From positions 7,792,501-7,856,500 of the forward strand of contig NC_058196.1 of NCBI RefSeq assembly GCF_907165205.1: a DNA stretch of 64,000 nucleotides, in the 5' to 3' direction. The notes below the pieces were generated by a model, which saw only the letters and a list, made by a program, of their open reading frames with translations, had not been told where the DNA came from and searched no databases. The stretch comes from Coccinella septempunctata (taxonomy: Eukaryota > Arthropoda > Insecta > Coleoptera > Coccinellidae). Shown piece by piece: positions 44,792 to 57,055 of this stretch (position 1 is its first letter; each line of letters opens with the position of its first letter). The position numbers and the translations under genes were made by a program.

Positions 44792-45470
44792 TGAAACTGC
44801 ACATAGTTTTCGAAATATGATGCACATGTTGAATTTCAGTTCGATAGTTCTGATAGGAATGGAGATTTCAGTGGTCGATTCGACAAAATATCATTTCAAT
44901 TCCTAAGGAACTATTGGATCAATTCGAACCAAATCTTGAAACTGCACATAGTTTTCGAATTGAGATGCACATGTTGAATTTTAGTTCGATAGTTCAGATT
45001 GGAATTGAGATTTCAGTGGTCAATTCGGCAAAGTGTGATATCAATTCTTCGAAAACTGTTTGATCAATTTGAACCAAATTTTGAAACTGCACATTGTTTT
45101 CGAAATGGGATGCACATGTTGAATTTCAGTTCGATAGTTCAGATAGGAATTGAGATTTCAGTGGTCAATTCGGCAAAGGGTGATACTAATTCCTCGAACA
45201 ATGTTGGATCAATTCGAACCAAATCTTGAAATTTTACACAGTTTTCGAATTGAGATGCACATGTTGAATTTCAGTTCGATAGTTCAGATAGGAATTGAGA
45301 TTTCAGTTGTCAATTCGGCAAAGTGTGATATCAATTCCTTGAAAACTGTTGGATCAATTTGAACCAAATTTTGAAACTGCACATAGTTTTCGAAATGTGA
45401 TGCACTTGTTGAATTTCAGTTCGATAGTTCTGATAGGAATTGAGATTTCAGTGGTCTATTCGGCAAAGTG
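44792..45470 (+). repeat. 145-bp satellite array, plus orientation
   Basis: About 4.7 monomers, ending at cggcaaagtg where ankyrin coding sequence begins without spacer. Confidence 0.95.
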
Positions 45471-45718
45471 CCCTTATACAGCGATGGTTGGCGAACCACG
45501 ATCAGCCTTCTTCGACGAGGTTTTGGAAACCTGGGAGCTTACAGTCAGGAGAATTAAAGATATATATTCAGAAAGGAAGGATTTCACCACAATCGGTTTA
45601 CCAATTATTCGACCAAGTTCCCATATGAGAGGATTGTAAATAATAATTGTGTTTATATTAATGTATATATCGATTTAAAGAATGCTTTTTTTCTGTTAAT
45701 AAATTCATCGTTAAAATA
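45471..45718 (+). pseudogene. Ankyrin gene copy C, native 3' end on the plus strand (empty errantivirus site)
   Basis: This is equivalent to the minus-strand pieces 10915-11008 and about 3434-3587 of copy 1, joined. It encodes PYTAMVGEPRSAFFDEV... and continues through the site into the native C-terminus, stopping at a TAA at 45637-45639. At 45560-45567 it has atatatat where copy 1 has the 7.3-kb element and a duplicated ATAT. It is inverted relative to the neighbouring ankyrin block, so a rearrangement separates the two. Confidence 0.85.
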
Positions 45719-46229
45719 CTTGCTCCGTGTCGCAGAAGACAAGCAGCCATTGGAAGGTTACCGTAGGAGACTGCTTTGTGCAAAGGCGTCTCGCTGGCCA
45801 TGTTTATCGCGTTTACGTCTATGCCACGGTCTGTGAGGATATATGTTGCTTCTTTGTAAATCTCCGGATTCACATTCGTCAGCATCGCTAGGCAATGCAG
45901 ACAATTGTTCAGTTTGAAATCGGTGTTGCTGGCATCGCTGGCGTTATCTAAAAGTAGCCTGATCAATTCAGGACTAGGCCATTTTTTAGCAATCAGCAGT
46001 AGCAGGGTGTTCCCCCTTATATCAATGGCATCTAAGTCGACGTTATATTTGAGAAGTTCTTCAATGCATTCTTTTCTCTTTTCACTGCCATCATTCACCA
46101 TGTGGATAGGCGTGGAACCGTCGCATGTTTCTGCTTCAACATTGGCACCATTAGTCACCAGGGTTTCAACCAGATGGAGATGCCTAAATTGTATAGCCAG
46201 GTGGAGGGGGGTAACCTTTTTCGAGTCAG
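45719..46229 (-). pseudogene. Ankyrin gene copy C, repeat domain fragment
   Basis: Equivalent to about 11309-11823 of copy 1. It contains ankyrin repeats two to six (TPLHLAIQ to LLRHGA) in an open frame without stops. Both ends are breakpoints: at 45719 it is joined to the inverted 3' piece, and at 46229 the first repeat is replaced by a hairpin. The small number of differences from copy 1 points to a recent duplication. Confidence 0.85.
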
Positions 46230-46234
46230 GAAAC

Positions 46235-46264
46235 TTAAATTCCGACTTCAAAGTCGGAATTTAA
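46235..46264. repeat. Perfect 14-bp-stem palindrome at a rearrangement breakpoint
   Basis: ttaaattccgactt is followed by ca and then its exact reverse complement. It sits exactly between the broken ankyrin repeat domain and the truncated TIR-element copy, in about 80 bp of sequence not seen elsewhere in the window. Confidence 0.85.
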
Positions 46265-46310
46265 GGAAAAATATTTTTAAAATATTATGTGGCCCTTCTA
46301 CGCCTTCATA

Positions 46311-47027
46311 TGAGTTCCCTAAAATGGATTTTTCTATTTTTCATTTGACTTGTCCTATACAATGTAAATGTCTTATGGTACTAATAAATACCTATAATTA
46401 TTATTATTACATCAATGTATTAAGATGAATAGCCACAAATACGCGCAAGTTACCCTGTTACTTGTTTATTCATGTGAAATTTTTGTTCAAAGGTGAAGTT
46501 CATCTTAACTTGAAACTTCCTTCAATTTCTTTTACTTATATTGATGCAAGATGATTTTTGTTGAAGAATTTAACATTCTTGTAATTATCTGTTAATTCCT
46601 TCGGGAGATACCCATTCCCAACTACTGCATCATATGCATTTCATCTTCGAGTTAATATTTTTGAAATCTACAAATGATGTAAGCCAAAGAAGATAACGAA
46701 CATCAACTCTCCTCAAGCTAGTGCATATTATGATATTATATTGATCTCTTGTATATTCCATGTGAATAACTAGATTTGGTATGCCTTCAATCAGTTTGCA
46801 TAAACTTCAATTTTGTGCGTCACATATAATATTTTCCGAAGAAATTCGACATTGTGATGAAATACGTAATAGCAGAAACTTTTACGTAGAACGGGCAACA
46901 TAGCGTTGATTTAAAACCCAAAAATGTTTTGACAAGCTTCATAACCCCACATTTTCGTACTATACAGAGTGAAATGTGTCAAATTTCCATGGCCAACCGA
47001 CTGCTAAAATAAAAGTGAATGAAGTAT
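46311..47027. mobile_element. 1.2-kb TIR element, copy C, left part missing
   Basis: Matches about 20966-21666 of copy A. It begins at tgagttccctaaaatgg and has the right TIR and the same junction to satellite. The left TIR and the candidate exon are lost. Confidence 0.8.
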
Positions 47028-47357
47028 ATGTGCAGTTTCAAAATTTGGTTCAAATTGATCCAACAGTTTTCAAGGAATTGATATCACACTTTGCCGAATT
47101 GACAACTGAAATCTCAATTCCTATCTGAACTATCGAACTGAAATTCAACATGTGCATCTCAATTCGAAAACTGTGTAAAATTTCAAGATTTGGTTCGAAT
47201 TGATCCAACATTGTTCGAGGAATTAGTATCACACTTTGCCGAATTGACCACTGAAATCTCAATTCCTATCTGAACTATCGAACTGAAATTCAACATGTGC
47301 ATCCCATTTCGAAAACTATGTGCAGTTTCAAAATTTGGTTCGAATTGATTCAACAGT
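47028..47357 (-). repeat. 145-bp satellite array, minus orientation
   Basis: About 2.3 monomers, nearly identical to the start of the arrays at 21667 and 43604. It switches to plus orientation within agttttcga at 47354-47363. Confidence 0.95.
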
Positions 47358-49620
47358 TTTCGAATTGAGATGCACATGTTGAATTTCAGTTCGATAGTTC
47401 AGATAGGAATTGAGATTTCAGTGGTCAATTCGGCAAAGTGTGATATCAATTCCTCAAAATTTATTGGATCAATTCCAACCAAATCTTGAAAATGCACATG
47501 GTTTTCGAATTGAGATGCACATGTTGAATTTCAGTTCGATAGTTCAGATAGGAATTGAGATTTCAGTGGTCAATTCAGCAAAGTGTGATATCAATTCCTC
47601 AAAAACTGTTGGATCAATTCGACCCAAATCTTGAAACTGCACGTAGTTTTCGAATTGAGATGCACATGTTGAATTTCAGTTCGATAGTTCTTATAGGAAT
47701 GGAGATTTCAGTAGTCGATTCGGCAAAATATCATTTCAATTCCTAAGGTACTATTGGATCGATTCGAACCAAATCTTGAAACTGCACATAGTTTTCGAAT
47801 TGAGATGCACATATTGAATTTCGGTTCGAAAGTTCAGATAGGAATTGAGATTTCAGTGGTCAATTCGGCAAAGTGTGATATCAATTCCTCGAAAACTGTT
47901 GGATCAATTCGAACCGAATCTTGAGACTGCACATAGTTTTCGAATTGAGATGCACATGTTGAATTTCAGTTCGATAGTGCAGATAGGAATTGAGATTTCA
48001 GTGGTCTATTCGGCAAAGTGTGATATCAATTCCTCGAAAACTGTAAGATCAATTCGAACCAAATCTTGAAACTGCACATAGTTTTCGAAATGAGATGCAC
48101 ATGTTGAATTTCAGATCGATAGTTCTAATAGGAATGGAGATTTCAGGAGTCGATTCGACAAAATACCATTTCAATTCTTAAGGAACTATTGGATCAATTC
48201 GAACCAAATCTTGAAACTGCACATAGTTTTCGGATTGAGATGCACATGTTGAATTTCAGATAGGAATTGAGATTTGAGTGGTCGAATCGACAAAATATCA
48301 TTTCAATTCCTAAGGAACTATTGGATCAATTCTACCCAAATCCCGAAACTGTTCACAGTTTTTGATTTGAGATGCATATGTTGAATTTTAGTTCGATAGT
48401 TCAGATAGGAATTGTGATTTCAGTGGTCAATTCGGCAAAGTGTCATATCAATTCCTCGAAAACTGTTGGATCAATTCGAACCAAATCTTGAAACTTTACA
48501 TTGTTTTCGGATTGAGATGCACATGTTGAATTTCAGTTCGATAGTTCAGATAGGAATTGAGATTTCAGTGGTCAATTCGGCAAAGTGTGATATCAATTCC
48601 TCGAAAACTGTTGAACCAATTCGACTCAAATCTTTTTACTGCACATAGTTTTCGAAATGAGACGCACATGTTGAATTTCAGATCGATAGTTCTGATAGGA
48701 ATGGAGATTTCAGTGGTCGATTCGACAAAATATTATTTCAATTCCTAAGGAACTTTTGGATCAATTCGAACCAAATCTTGAAACTGCACATAGTTTTCGA
48801 ATTGAGATGCACATGTTGAATTTTATTTCGATAGTTCAGATAGGAATTGAGATTTCAGTGGTCAATTCGGCAAAGTGTGATATCAATTCTTCGAAAACTG
48901 TTTGATCAATTTGAACCAAATTTTGAAACTGCACATAGTTTTCGAAATGGGATGCACATGTTGAATTTCAGTTCGATAGTTCAGATAGGAATTGAGATTT
49001 CAGTGGTCAATTCGGCAAAGTGTGAATCTAATTCCTCGAACAATGTTGGATCAATTCGAACCAAATCTTGAAATTTTACACAGTTTTCGAATTGAGATGC
49101 AAATGTTGAATTTCAGTTCGATAGTTCAGATAGGAATTGAGATTTCAGTTGTCAATGCGGCAAAGTGTGATATCAATTCCTTGAAAACTGTTGGATCAAT
49201 TTGAACCAAATTTTGAAACTGCACATAGTTTTCGAAATGTGATGCACATGTTGAATTTCAGTTCGATAGTTCTGATAGGAATTGAGATTTCAGTGGTCTA
49301 TTCGGCAAAGTGTGATATCAATTTCTCAAAAACTGTTGGACCAATACGACCCAAATCTTTTTACTGCACATAGTTTTCGAAATGAGACGCACATGTTGAA
49401 TTTCAGATCGATAGTTCTGATAGGAATGGAGATTTCAGTGGTCGATTCGACAAAATATTATTTCAATTCCTAAGGAACTTTTGGATCAATTCGAACCAAA
49501 TCTTGAAACTGCACATAGTTTTCGAATTGAGATGCACATGTTGAATTTCAGTTCGATAGTTCAGATAGAAATTGAGATTTCAGTGGTCAATTCGGCAAAG
49601 TGTGATATCAATTCCTCGAA
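47358..49620 (+). repeat. 145-bp satellite array, plus orientation, 5-monomer steps
   Basis: About 15.6 monomers. Variants recur 725 bp apart (48557/49282, 48466/49191). The whole block is mirrored, variant by variant, by 53886-56148 on the other strand (paired coordinates sum to 103,506). It switches to minus within tcgaaaact at 49616-49624. Confidence 0.95.
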
Positions 49621-52600
49621 AACTATGTGCAGTTTCAAGATTTGGTTCGAATTGATCCAACAGTTTTCGAGGAATTGATATCACACTTTGCCGAATTGAC
49701 CACTGAAATCTCAATTCCTATCTGAACTTTCGAACCGAAATTCAATATGTGCATCTCAATTCGAAAACTATGTGCAGTTTCAAGATTTGGTTCGAATCGA
49801 TCCAATAGTACCTTAGGAATTGAAATGATATTTTGCCGAATCGACTACTGAAATCTCCATTCCTATAAGAACTATCGAACTGAAATTCAACATGTGCATC
49901 TCAATTCGAAAACTACGTGCAGTTTCAAGATTTGGGTCGAATTGATCCAACAGTTTTTGAGGAATTGATATCACACTTTGCTGAATTGACCACTGAAATC
50001 TCAATTCCTATCTGAACTATCGAACTGAAATTGAACATGTGCATCTCAATTCGAAAACCATGTGCATTTTCAAGATTTGGTTGGAATTGATCCAATAAAT
50101 TTTGAGGAATTGATATCACACTTTGCCGAATTGACAACTGATATCTCAATTCCTATCTGAACTATCGAACTGAAAGTCAACATGTGCATCTCAATTCGAA
50201 AACTGTGTACAGTTTCTAGATTTGGGTCGAATTGATCCAATAGTTCCTTCGGATTTGACATCATACTTTATCGAATCGACCACTGAAATCTCATTTCCTA
50301 TCTGAACTATCGAACTGAAATTCAACATGTGCATCTCAATTCGAAAACTATGTGCAGTTTCAGATTTGGTTCGAATTGCTCCAAAAGTTTTTTAGGAATT
50401 GATATAACACTTTGCCGAATTGACCACTCGAATCTCAATTCCTATCAGAACTATCGAACTGAAATTCATAGTGTGCATCCCAATTCGAAAACTGTGAACA
50501 CTTTCGAGATTTGGGTCGAATTGATCCAATAGTTCCTTAGGAATTGAAATTATACTTAGTCGAATCGACCACTGAAATCTCAATTCCTATCTGAACTATT
50601 GAACTGAAATACAACATGTGCATCTCATTTCGAAAACTTTGTGCATTTTTAAGATTTGGTTCGAATTGGTCCAATTGTTTTTGAGGAATTGATATCATAT
50701 TTTGGCGAATTGACCACTGAAATCTCAATTCCCATCTGAACTATCGAACTGAAATTCAACGTGTGCATCTCAATTCGAAAACTGTTTACAGTTTCAAGAT
50801 TTGGGTCGAATTGATCCAATAAATTTTGAGGAATTGATATCACACTTTGCCGAATTGACAACTGATATCTCAATTCCTATCTGAACTATCGAACTGAAAG
50901 TAAACATGTGCATCTCAATTCGAAATCTGTGTACAGTTTCTAGATTTGGGTCGAATTGATCCAATAGTTCCTTCGGATTTGACGTCATACTTTATCGAAT
51001 CGACCAATAAAATCTCATTTCCTATCTGAACTATCGAAAGGAAATTCAACATGTGCATCTCAATTCGAAAACTATGTGCAGTTTCAAGATTTGGTTCGAA
51101 TTGATCCAATTGTTTTTGAGGAATTGATATCACATTTTGGCGAATTGACCACTGAAATCTCAATTCCCATCTGAACTATCGAACTGAAATTCAACATGTG
51201 CATCGCAATTCGAAAACTGTGTAAAGTTTCGAGATTTGGGTCGAATTGATCCAATAATTCCTTAGGAATTGAAACCATACTCTGTCGAATCGTCTACTGA
51301 ATTCTCCATTCCTATCTTAACTATCGAACTGAAATTCAACATGTGCATCTCAATTCGAAAACCATGTGCAGTCTCAAGATTTGGGTCGAATTGATCCAAC
51401 AGTTTTTGAGGAATTGATATCACAGTTTGTCGAATGTACTACTGAAATCTCAATTCCTATTTGAACTATCGAACTGAAATTCAACGTGTGCATCTCAATT
51501 CGAAAACTGTTTACAGTTTCAAGATTTGGGTCGAATTGATCCAACAGTTTTTGAGGAATTGATATCACACTTAGCTGAATTGACCACTGAAATCTCAATT
51601 CCTATCTGAACTATCGAACTGAAATTTAACATGTGCTTCTCAATTCGAAAACTGTGTAGAGTTTCGAGATTTGGGTCGAATTGATCCAACAGTTTTTGAG
51701 GAATTGATATCACACTTTGCCGAGTTGACCACTGAAATCTCAATTCCTATCTGAACAATCAAACTGTAATTCAACATGTGCATCTCAATTCGAAAACTGT
51801 GTACAGTTTCGAGATTTGGATCGAATTGATACAAAAATTTCTTAGGAATTGAAATCATACTTTGTCGAATCGACCACTGAAATCTCAATTCCTATCAGAA
51901 CTATCGTACTGAAATACAGCATATGCATCTCATTTCGAAAACTATGTGCAGTTTAAAGATTTGGTTCGAATTGATCCAACAGTTTTCGAGGAATTGACAT
52001 CATACTTTATTGATATCACACTTTGCCGAATAGACCACTGAAATCTCAATTCCTATCTGCACTATCGAACTGAAATTCAACATGTGCATCTCAATTCGAA
52101 AACTATGTGCAGTTTCAAGATTTGGTTCGAATTGATCCAACAGTTTTCGAGTAATTTATATCACACTTTGCCGAATTGACCATTGAATTCTCAATTCCTA
52201 TCTGAACTATCGAACTGAAATTCAACATTTGCATCTCAATTCGAAAACTATGTGCAGTTTCTAGATTTGGTTCGAATCGATCCAATAGTTCCTTAGGAAT
52301 TGAAATGATATTTTGCCGAATCGACTACAAAAATCTTCATTCCTATCAGAACTATCGAACTGAAATTCAACATGTGCAACTCAATCCGAAAACAATGTGA
52401 AGTTTCAAGATTTGGTTCGAATTGATCCAACAGTTTTCGAGGAACTGATATGACACTTTGCCGAATTGACCACTGAAATCACAATTCCTATCTGAACTAT
52501 CGAACTAAAATTCAACATGTGCATCTCAAATCAAAAACTGTGTACAGTTTCGGGATTTGGGTCGAATTGATCCAATAGTTCCTTAGGAATTGAAATGATA

Positions 52601-55600
52601 TAATGTCGAATCGACTTCTGAAATCTCCATTCCCATTAGAACTATCGATCTGAAATTCAACATGTGCATCTCAATTCGAAAACTATGTGCAGTTTCAAGA
52701 TTTGGGTCGAATTGGTTCAACAGTTTTTGAGGAATTGATATCACACTTTGCCGAATAGACCACTGAAATCTCAATTCCTATCTGCACTATCGAACTGAAA
52801 TTCAACATGTGCATCTCAATTCGAAAACTATGTGCAGTTTCAAAATTTGGTTCAAATTGATCCAACAGTTTTCAAGGAATTGATATCACACTTTACCGAA
52901 TTGACAACTGAAATCTCCATTCCTATCTGAACTATCGAACTGAAATTCAACATGTGCATCTCAATTCGAAAACTATGTGCAGTTTCAAGATTTGGTTCGA
53001 ATTGATCCAACATTGTTCGAGGAATTAGTATCACACTTTGCCGAATTGACCACTGAAATCTCAATTCCTATCTGAACTATCGAACTGAAATTCAACATGT
53101 GCATCCCATTTCGAAAACTATGGGCAGTTTCAAAATTTGGTTCGAATTGATTCAACAGTTTTCGTGGAATTGATATCACACTTTGCCGAATTGACCACTG
53201 AAATCTCAATTCCTATCTGAACTATCGAACTGAAATTCAACATGTGCATCTCAATTCGAAAACTATGTGCAGTTTCAAGATTTGGTTCGAATTGATCCAA
53301 GAGTTTTTTAGGAATTGATATCATATTTTGTCGAATCGACCACTGAAATCTCCATTCCTATCAGAACTATCGATCTGAAATACAACATGTGCGTCTCATT
53401 TCGAAAACTATGTGCAGTTTCAAGATTTGGGTCGAATTGGTCCAACAGTTTTTGAGAAATTGATATCACACTTTGCCGAATAGACCACTGAAATCTCAAT
53501 TCCTATCAGAACTATCGAACTGAAATTCAACATGTGCATCACATTTCGAAAACTATGTGGAGTTTCAAAATTTGGTTCAAATTGATCCAACAGTTTTCAA
53601 GGAATTGATATCACACTTTGCCGAATTGACAACTGAAATCTCAATTCCTATCTGAACTATCGAACTGAAATTCAACATGTGCATCTCAATTCGAAAACTG
53701 TGTAAAATTTCAAGATTTGGTTCGAATTGATCCAACATTGTTCGAGGAATTAGTATCACACTTTGCCGAATTGACCACTGAAATCTCAATTCCTATCTGA
53801 ACTATCGAACTGAAATTCAACATGTGCATCCCATTTCGAAAACTATGTGCAGTTTCAAAATTTGGTTCGAATTGATTCAACAGTTTTCGTGGAATTGATA
53901 TCACACTTTGCCGAATTGACCACTGAAATCTCAATTCCTATCTGAACTATCGAACTGAAATTCAACATGTGCATCTCAATTCGAAAACTATGTGCAGTTT
54001 CAAGATTTGGTTCGAATTGATCCAAAAGTTCCTTAGGAATTGAAATAATATTTTGTCGAATCGACCACTGAAATCTCCATTCCTATCAGAACTATCGATC
54101 TGAAATTCAACATGTGCGTCTCATTTCGAAAACTATGTGCAGTAAAAAGATTTGGGTCGTATTGGTCCAACAGTTTTTGAGAAATTGATATCACACTTTG
54201 CCGAATAGACCACTGAAATCTCAATTCCTATCAGAACTATCGAACTGAAATTCAACATGTGCATCACATTTCGAAAACTATGTGCAGTTTCAAAATTTGG
54301 TTCAAATTGATCCAACAGTTTTCAAGGAATTGATATCACACTTTGCCGCATTGACAACTGAAATCTCAATTCCTATCTGAACTATCGAACTGAAATTCAA
54401 CATTTGCATCTCAATTCGAAAACTGTGTAAAATTTCAAGATTTGGTTCGAATTGATCCAACATTGTTCGAAGAATTAGATTCACACTTTGCCGAATTGAC
54501 CACTGAAATCTCAATTCCTATCTGAACTATCGAACTGAAATTCAACATGTGCATCCCATTTCGAAAACTATGTGCAGTTTCAAAATTTGGTTCAAATTGA
54601 TCAAACAGTTTTCGAAGAATTGATATCACACTTTGCCGAATTGACCACTGAAATCTCAATTCCTATCTGAACTATCGAAATAAAATTCAACATGTGCATC
54701 TCAATTCGAAAACTATGTGCAGTTTCAAGATTTGGTTCGAATTGATCCAAAAGTTCCTTAGGAATTGAAATAATATTTTGTCGAATCGACCACTGAAATC
54801 TCCATTCCTATCAGAACTATCGATCTGAAATTCAACATGTGCGTCTCATTTCGAAAACTATGTGCAGTAAAAAGATTTGAGTCGAATTGGTTCAACAGTT
54901 TTCGAGGAATTGATATCACACTTTGCCGAATTGACCACTGAAATCTCAATTCCTATCTGAACTATCGAACTGAAATTCAACATGTGCATCTCAATCCGAA
55001 AACAATGTAAAGTTTCAAGATTTGGTTCGAATTGATCCAACAGTTTTCGAGGAATTGATATGACACTTTGCCGAATTGACCACTGAAATCGCAATTCCTA
55101 TCTGAACTATCGAACTAAAATTCAACATATGCATCTCAAATCAAAAACTGTGAACAGTTTCGGGATTTGGGTCGAATTGATCCAATAGTTCCTTAGGAAT
55201 TGAAATGATATTTTGTCGATTCGACCACTCAAATCTCAATTCCTATTTGAAATTCAACATGTGCATCTCAATCCGAAAACTATGTGCAGTTTCAAGATTT
55301 GGTTCGAATTGATCCAATAGTTCCTTAAGAATTGAAATGGTATTTTGTCGAATCGACTCCTGAAATCTCCATTCCTATTAGAACTATCGATCTGAAATTC
55401 AACATGTGCATCTCATTTCGAAAACTATGTGCAGTTTCAAGATTTGGTTCGAATTGATCTAACAGTTTTTGAGGAATTGATATCACACTTTGCCGAATAG
55501 ACCACTGAAATCTCAATTCCTATCTGCACTATCGAACTGAAATTCAACATGTGCATCTCAATTCGAAAACTATGTGCAGTCTCAAGATGCGGTTCGAATT

Positions 55601-56944
55601 GATCCAACAGTTTTCGAGGAATTGATATCACACTTTGCCGAATTGACCACTGAAATCTCAATTCCTATCTGAACTTTCGAACCGAAATTCAATATGTGCA
55701 TCTCAATTCGAAAACTATGTGCAGTTTCAAGATTTGGTTCGAATCGATCCAATAGTACCTTAGGAATTGAAATGATATTTTGCCGAATCGACTACTGAAA
55801 TCTCCATTCCTATAAGAACTATCGAACTGAAATTCAACATGTGCATCTCAATTCGAAAACTACGTGCAGTTTCAAGATTTGGGTCGAATTGATCCAACAG
55901 TTTTTGAGGAATTGATATCACACTTTGCTGAATTGACCACTGAAATCTCAATTCCTATCTGAACTATCGAACTGAAATTCAACATGTGCATCTCAATTCG
56001 AAAACCATGTGCATTTTCAAGATTTGGTTGGAATTGATCCAATAAATTTTGAGGAATTGATATCAAACTTTGCCGAATTGACAACTGATATCTCAATTCC
56101 TATCTGAACTATCGAACTGAAAGTCAACATGTGCATCTCAATTCGAAAACTGTGTACAGTTTCTAGATTTGGGTCGAATTGATCCAATAGTTCCTTCGGA
56201 TTTGACATCATACTTTATCGAATCGACCACTGAAATCTCATTTCCTATCTGAACTATCGAACTGAAATTCAACATGTGCATCTCAATTCGAAAACTATGT
56301 GCAGTTTCAGATTTGGTTCGAATTGCTCCAAAAGTTTTTTAGGAATTGATATAACACTTTGCCGAATTGACCACTCGAATCTCAATTCCTATCAGAACTA
56401 TCGAACTGAAATTCATAGTGTGCATCTCAATTCGAAAACTGTGAACACTTTCGAGATTTGGGTCGAATTGATCCAATAGTTCCTTAGGAATTGAAATTAT
56501 ACTTAGTCGAATCGACCACTGAAATCTCAATTCCTATCTGAACTATTGAACTGAAATACAACATGTGCATCTCATTTCGAAAACTTTGTGCATTTTCAAG
56601 ATTTGGTTCGAATTGGTCCAATTGTTTTTGAGGAATTGATATCATATTTTGGCGAATTGACCACTGAAATCTCAATTCCCATCTGAACTATCGAACTGAA
56701 ATTCAACATGTGCATCGCAATTCGAAAACTGTGTAAAGTTTCGAGATTTGGGTCGAATTGATTCAATAATTCTTTAGGAATTGAAATCATACTCTGTCGA
56801 ATCGTCTACTGAATTCTCCATTCCTATCTTAACTATCGAACTGAAATTCAACATGTGCATCTCAATTCGAAAACCATGTGCAGTCTCAAGATTTGGGTCG
56901 AATTGATCCAACAGTTTTTGAGGAATTGATATCACAGTTTGTCG
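49621..56944 (-). repeat. 145-bp satellite array, minus orientation, 725-bp (5-monomer) higher-order repeat
   Basis: About 50.5 monomers. In 52.6-55.0 kb variants recur every 725 bp (52583/53308/54033/54758, 52852/53577/54302, 52985/53710/54435). The block 49621-50650 is repeated at about 55568-56597 (offset 5,947 bp). A register break near 52008 joins two monomers out of phase. The array is interrupted at 56945 by the RTE LINE. Confidence 0.95.
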
Positions 56945-57000
56945 AATTCATTCATTCATTCATTGCTGTATCCCGTTACCGGGAATAAATCTACAAAAAG

Positions 57001-57028
57001 AAAAAAAAAAAAAAAAAAAAAAAAAAAA
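57001..57028. repeat. 28-base A run (T run in the LINE's 3' UTR)
   Basis: 28 consecutive A on the plus strand. Because the LINE reads on the minus strand, this is a poly(T) run inside its 3' UTR and not its poly(A) tail. Its length is likely to be unreliable in an assembly. Confidence 0.9.
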
Positions 57029-57055
57029 TTCGAACAGACTTGTAACTTCTTAGTG

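Noticed and set aside
45349..45639. 96-codon open frame at 45349-45639 as one gene
   Set aside because: Its first third is satellite and only the remainder (from 45471) is ankyrin-gene sequence. The fusion is the product of a breakpoint.
57001..57028. A run of 28 A as the poly(A) tail of the LINE
   Set aside because: The LINE reads on the minus strand, where this is poly(T) and lies upstream of the true 3' end at about 56945-56965.
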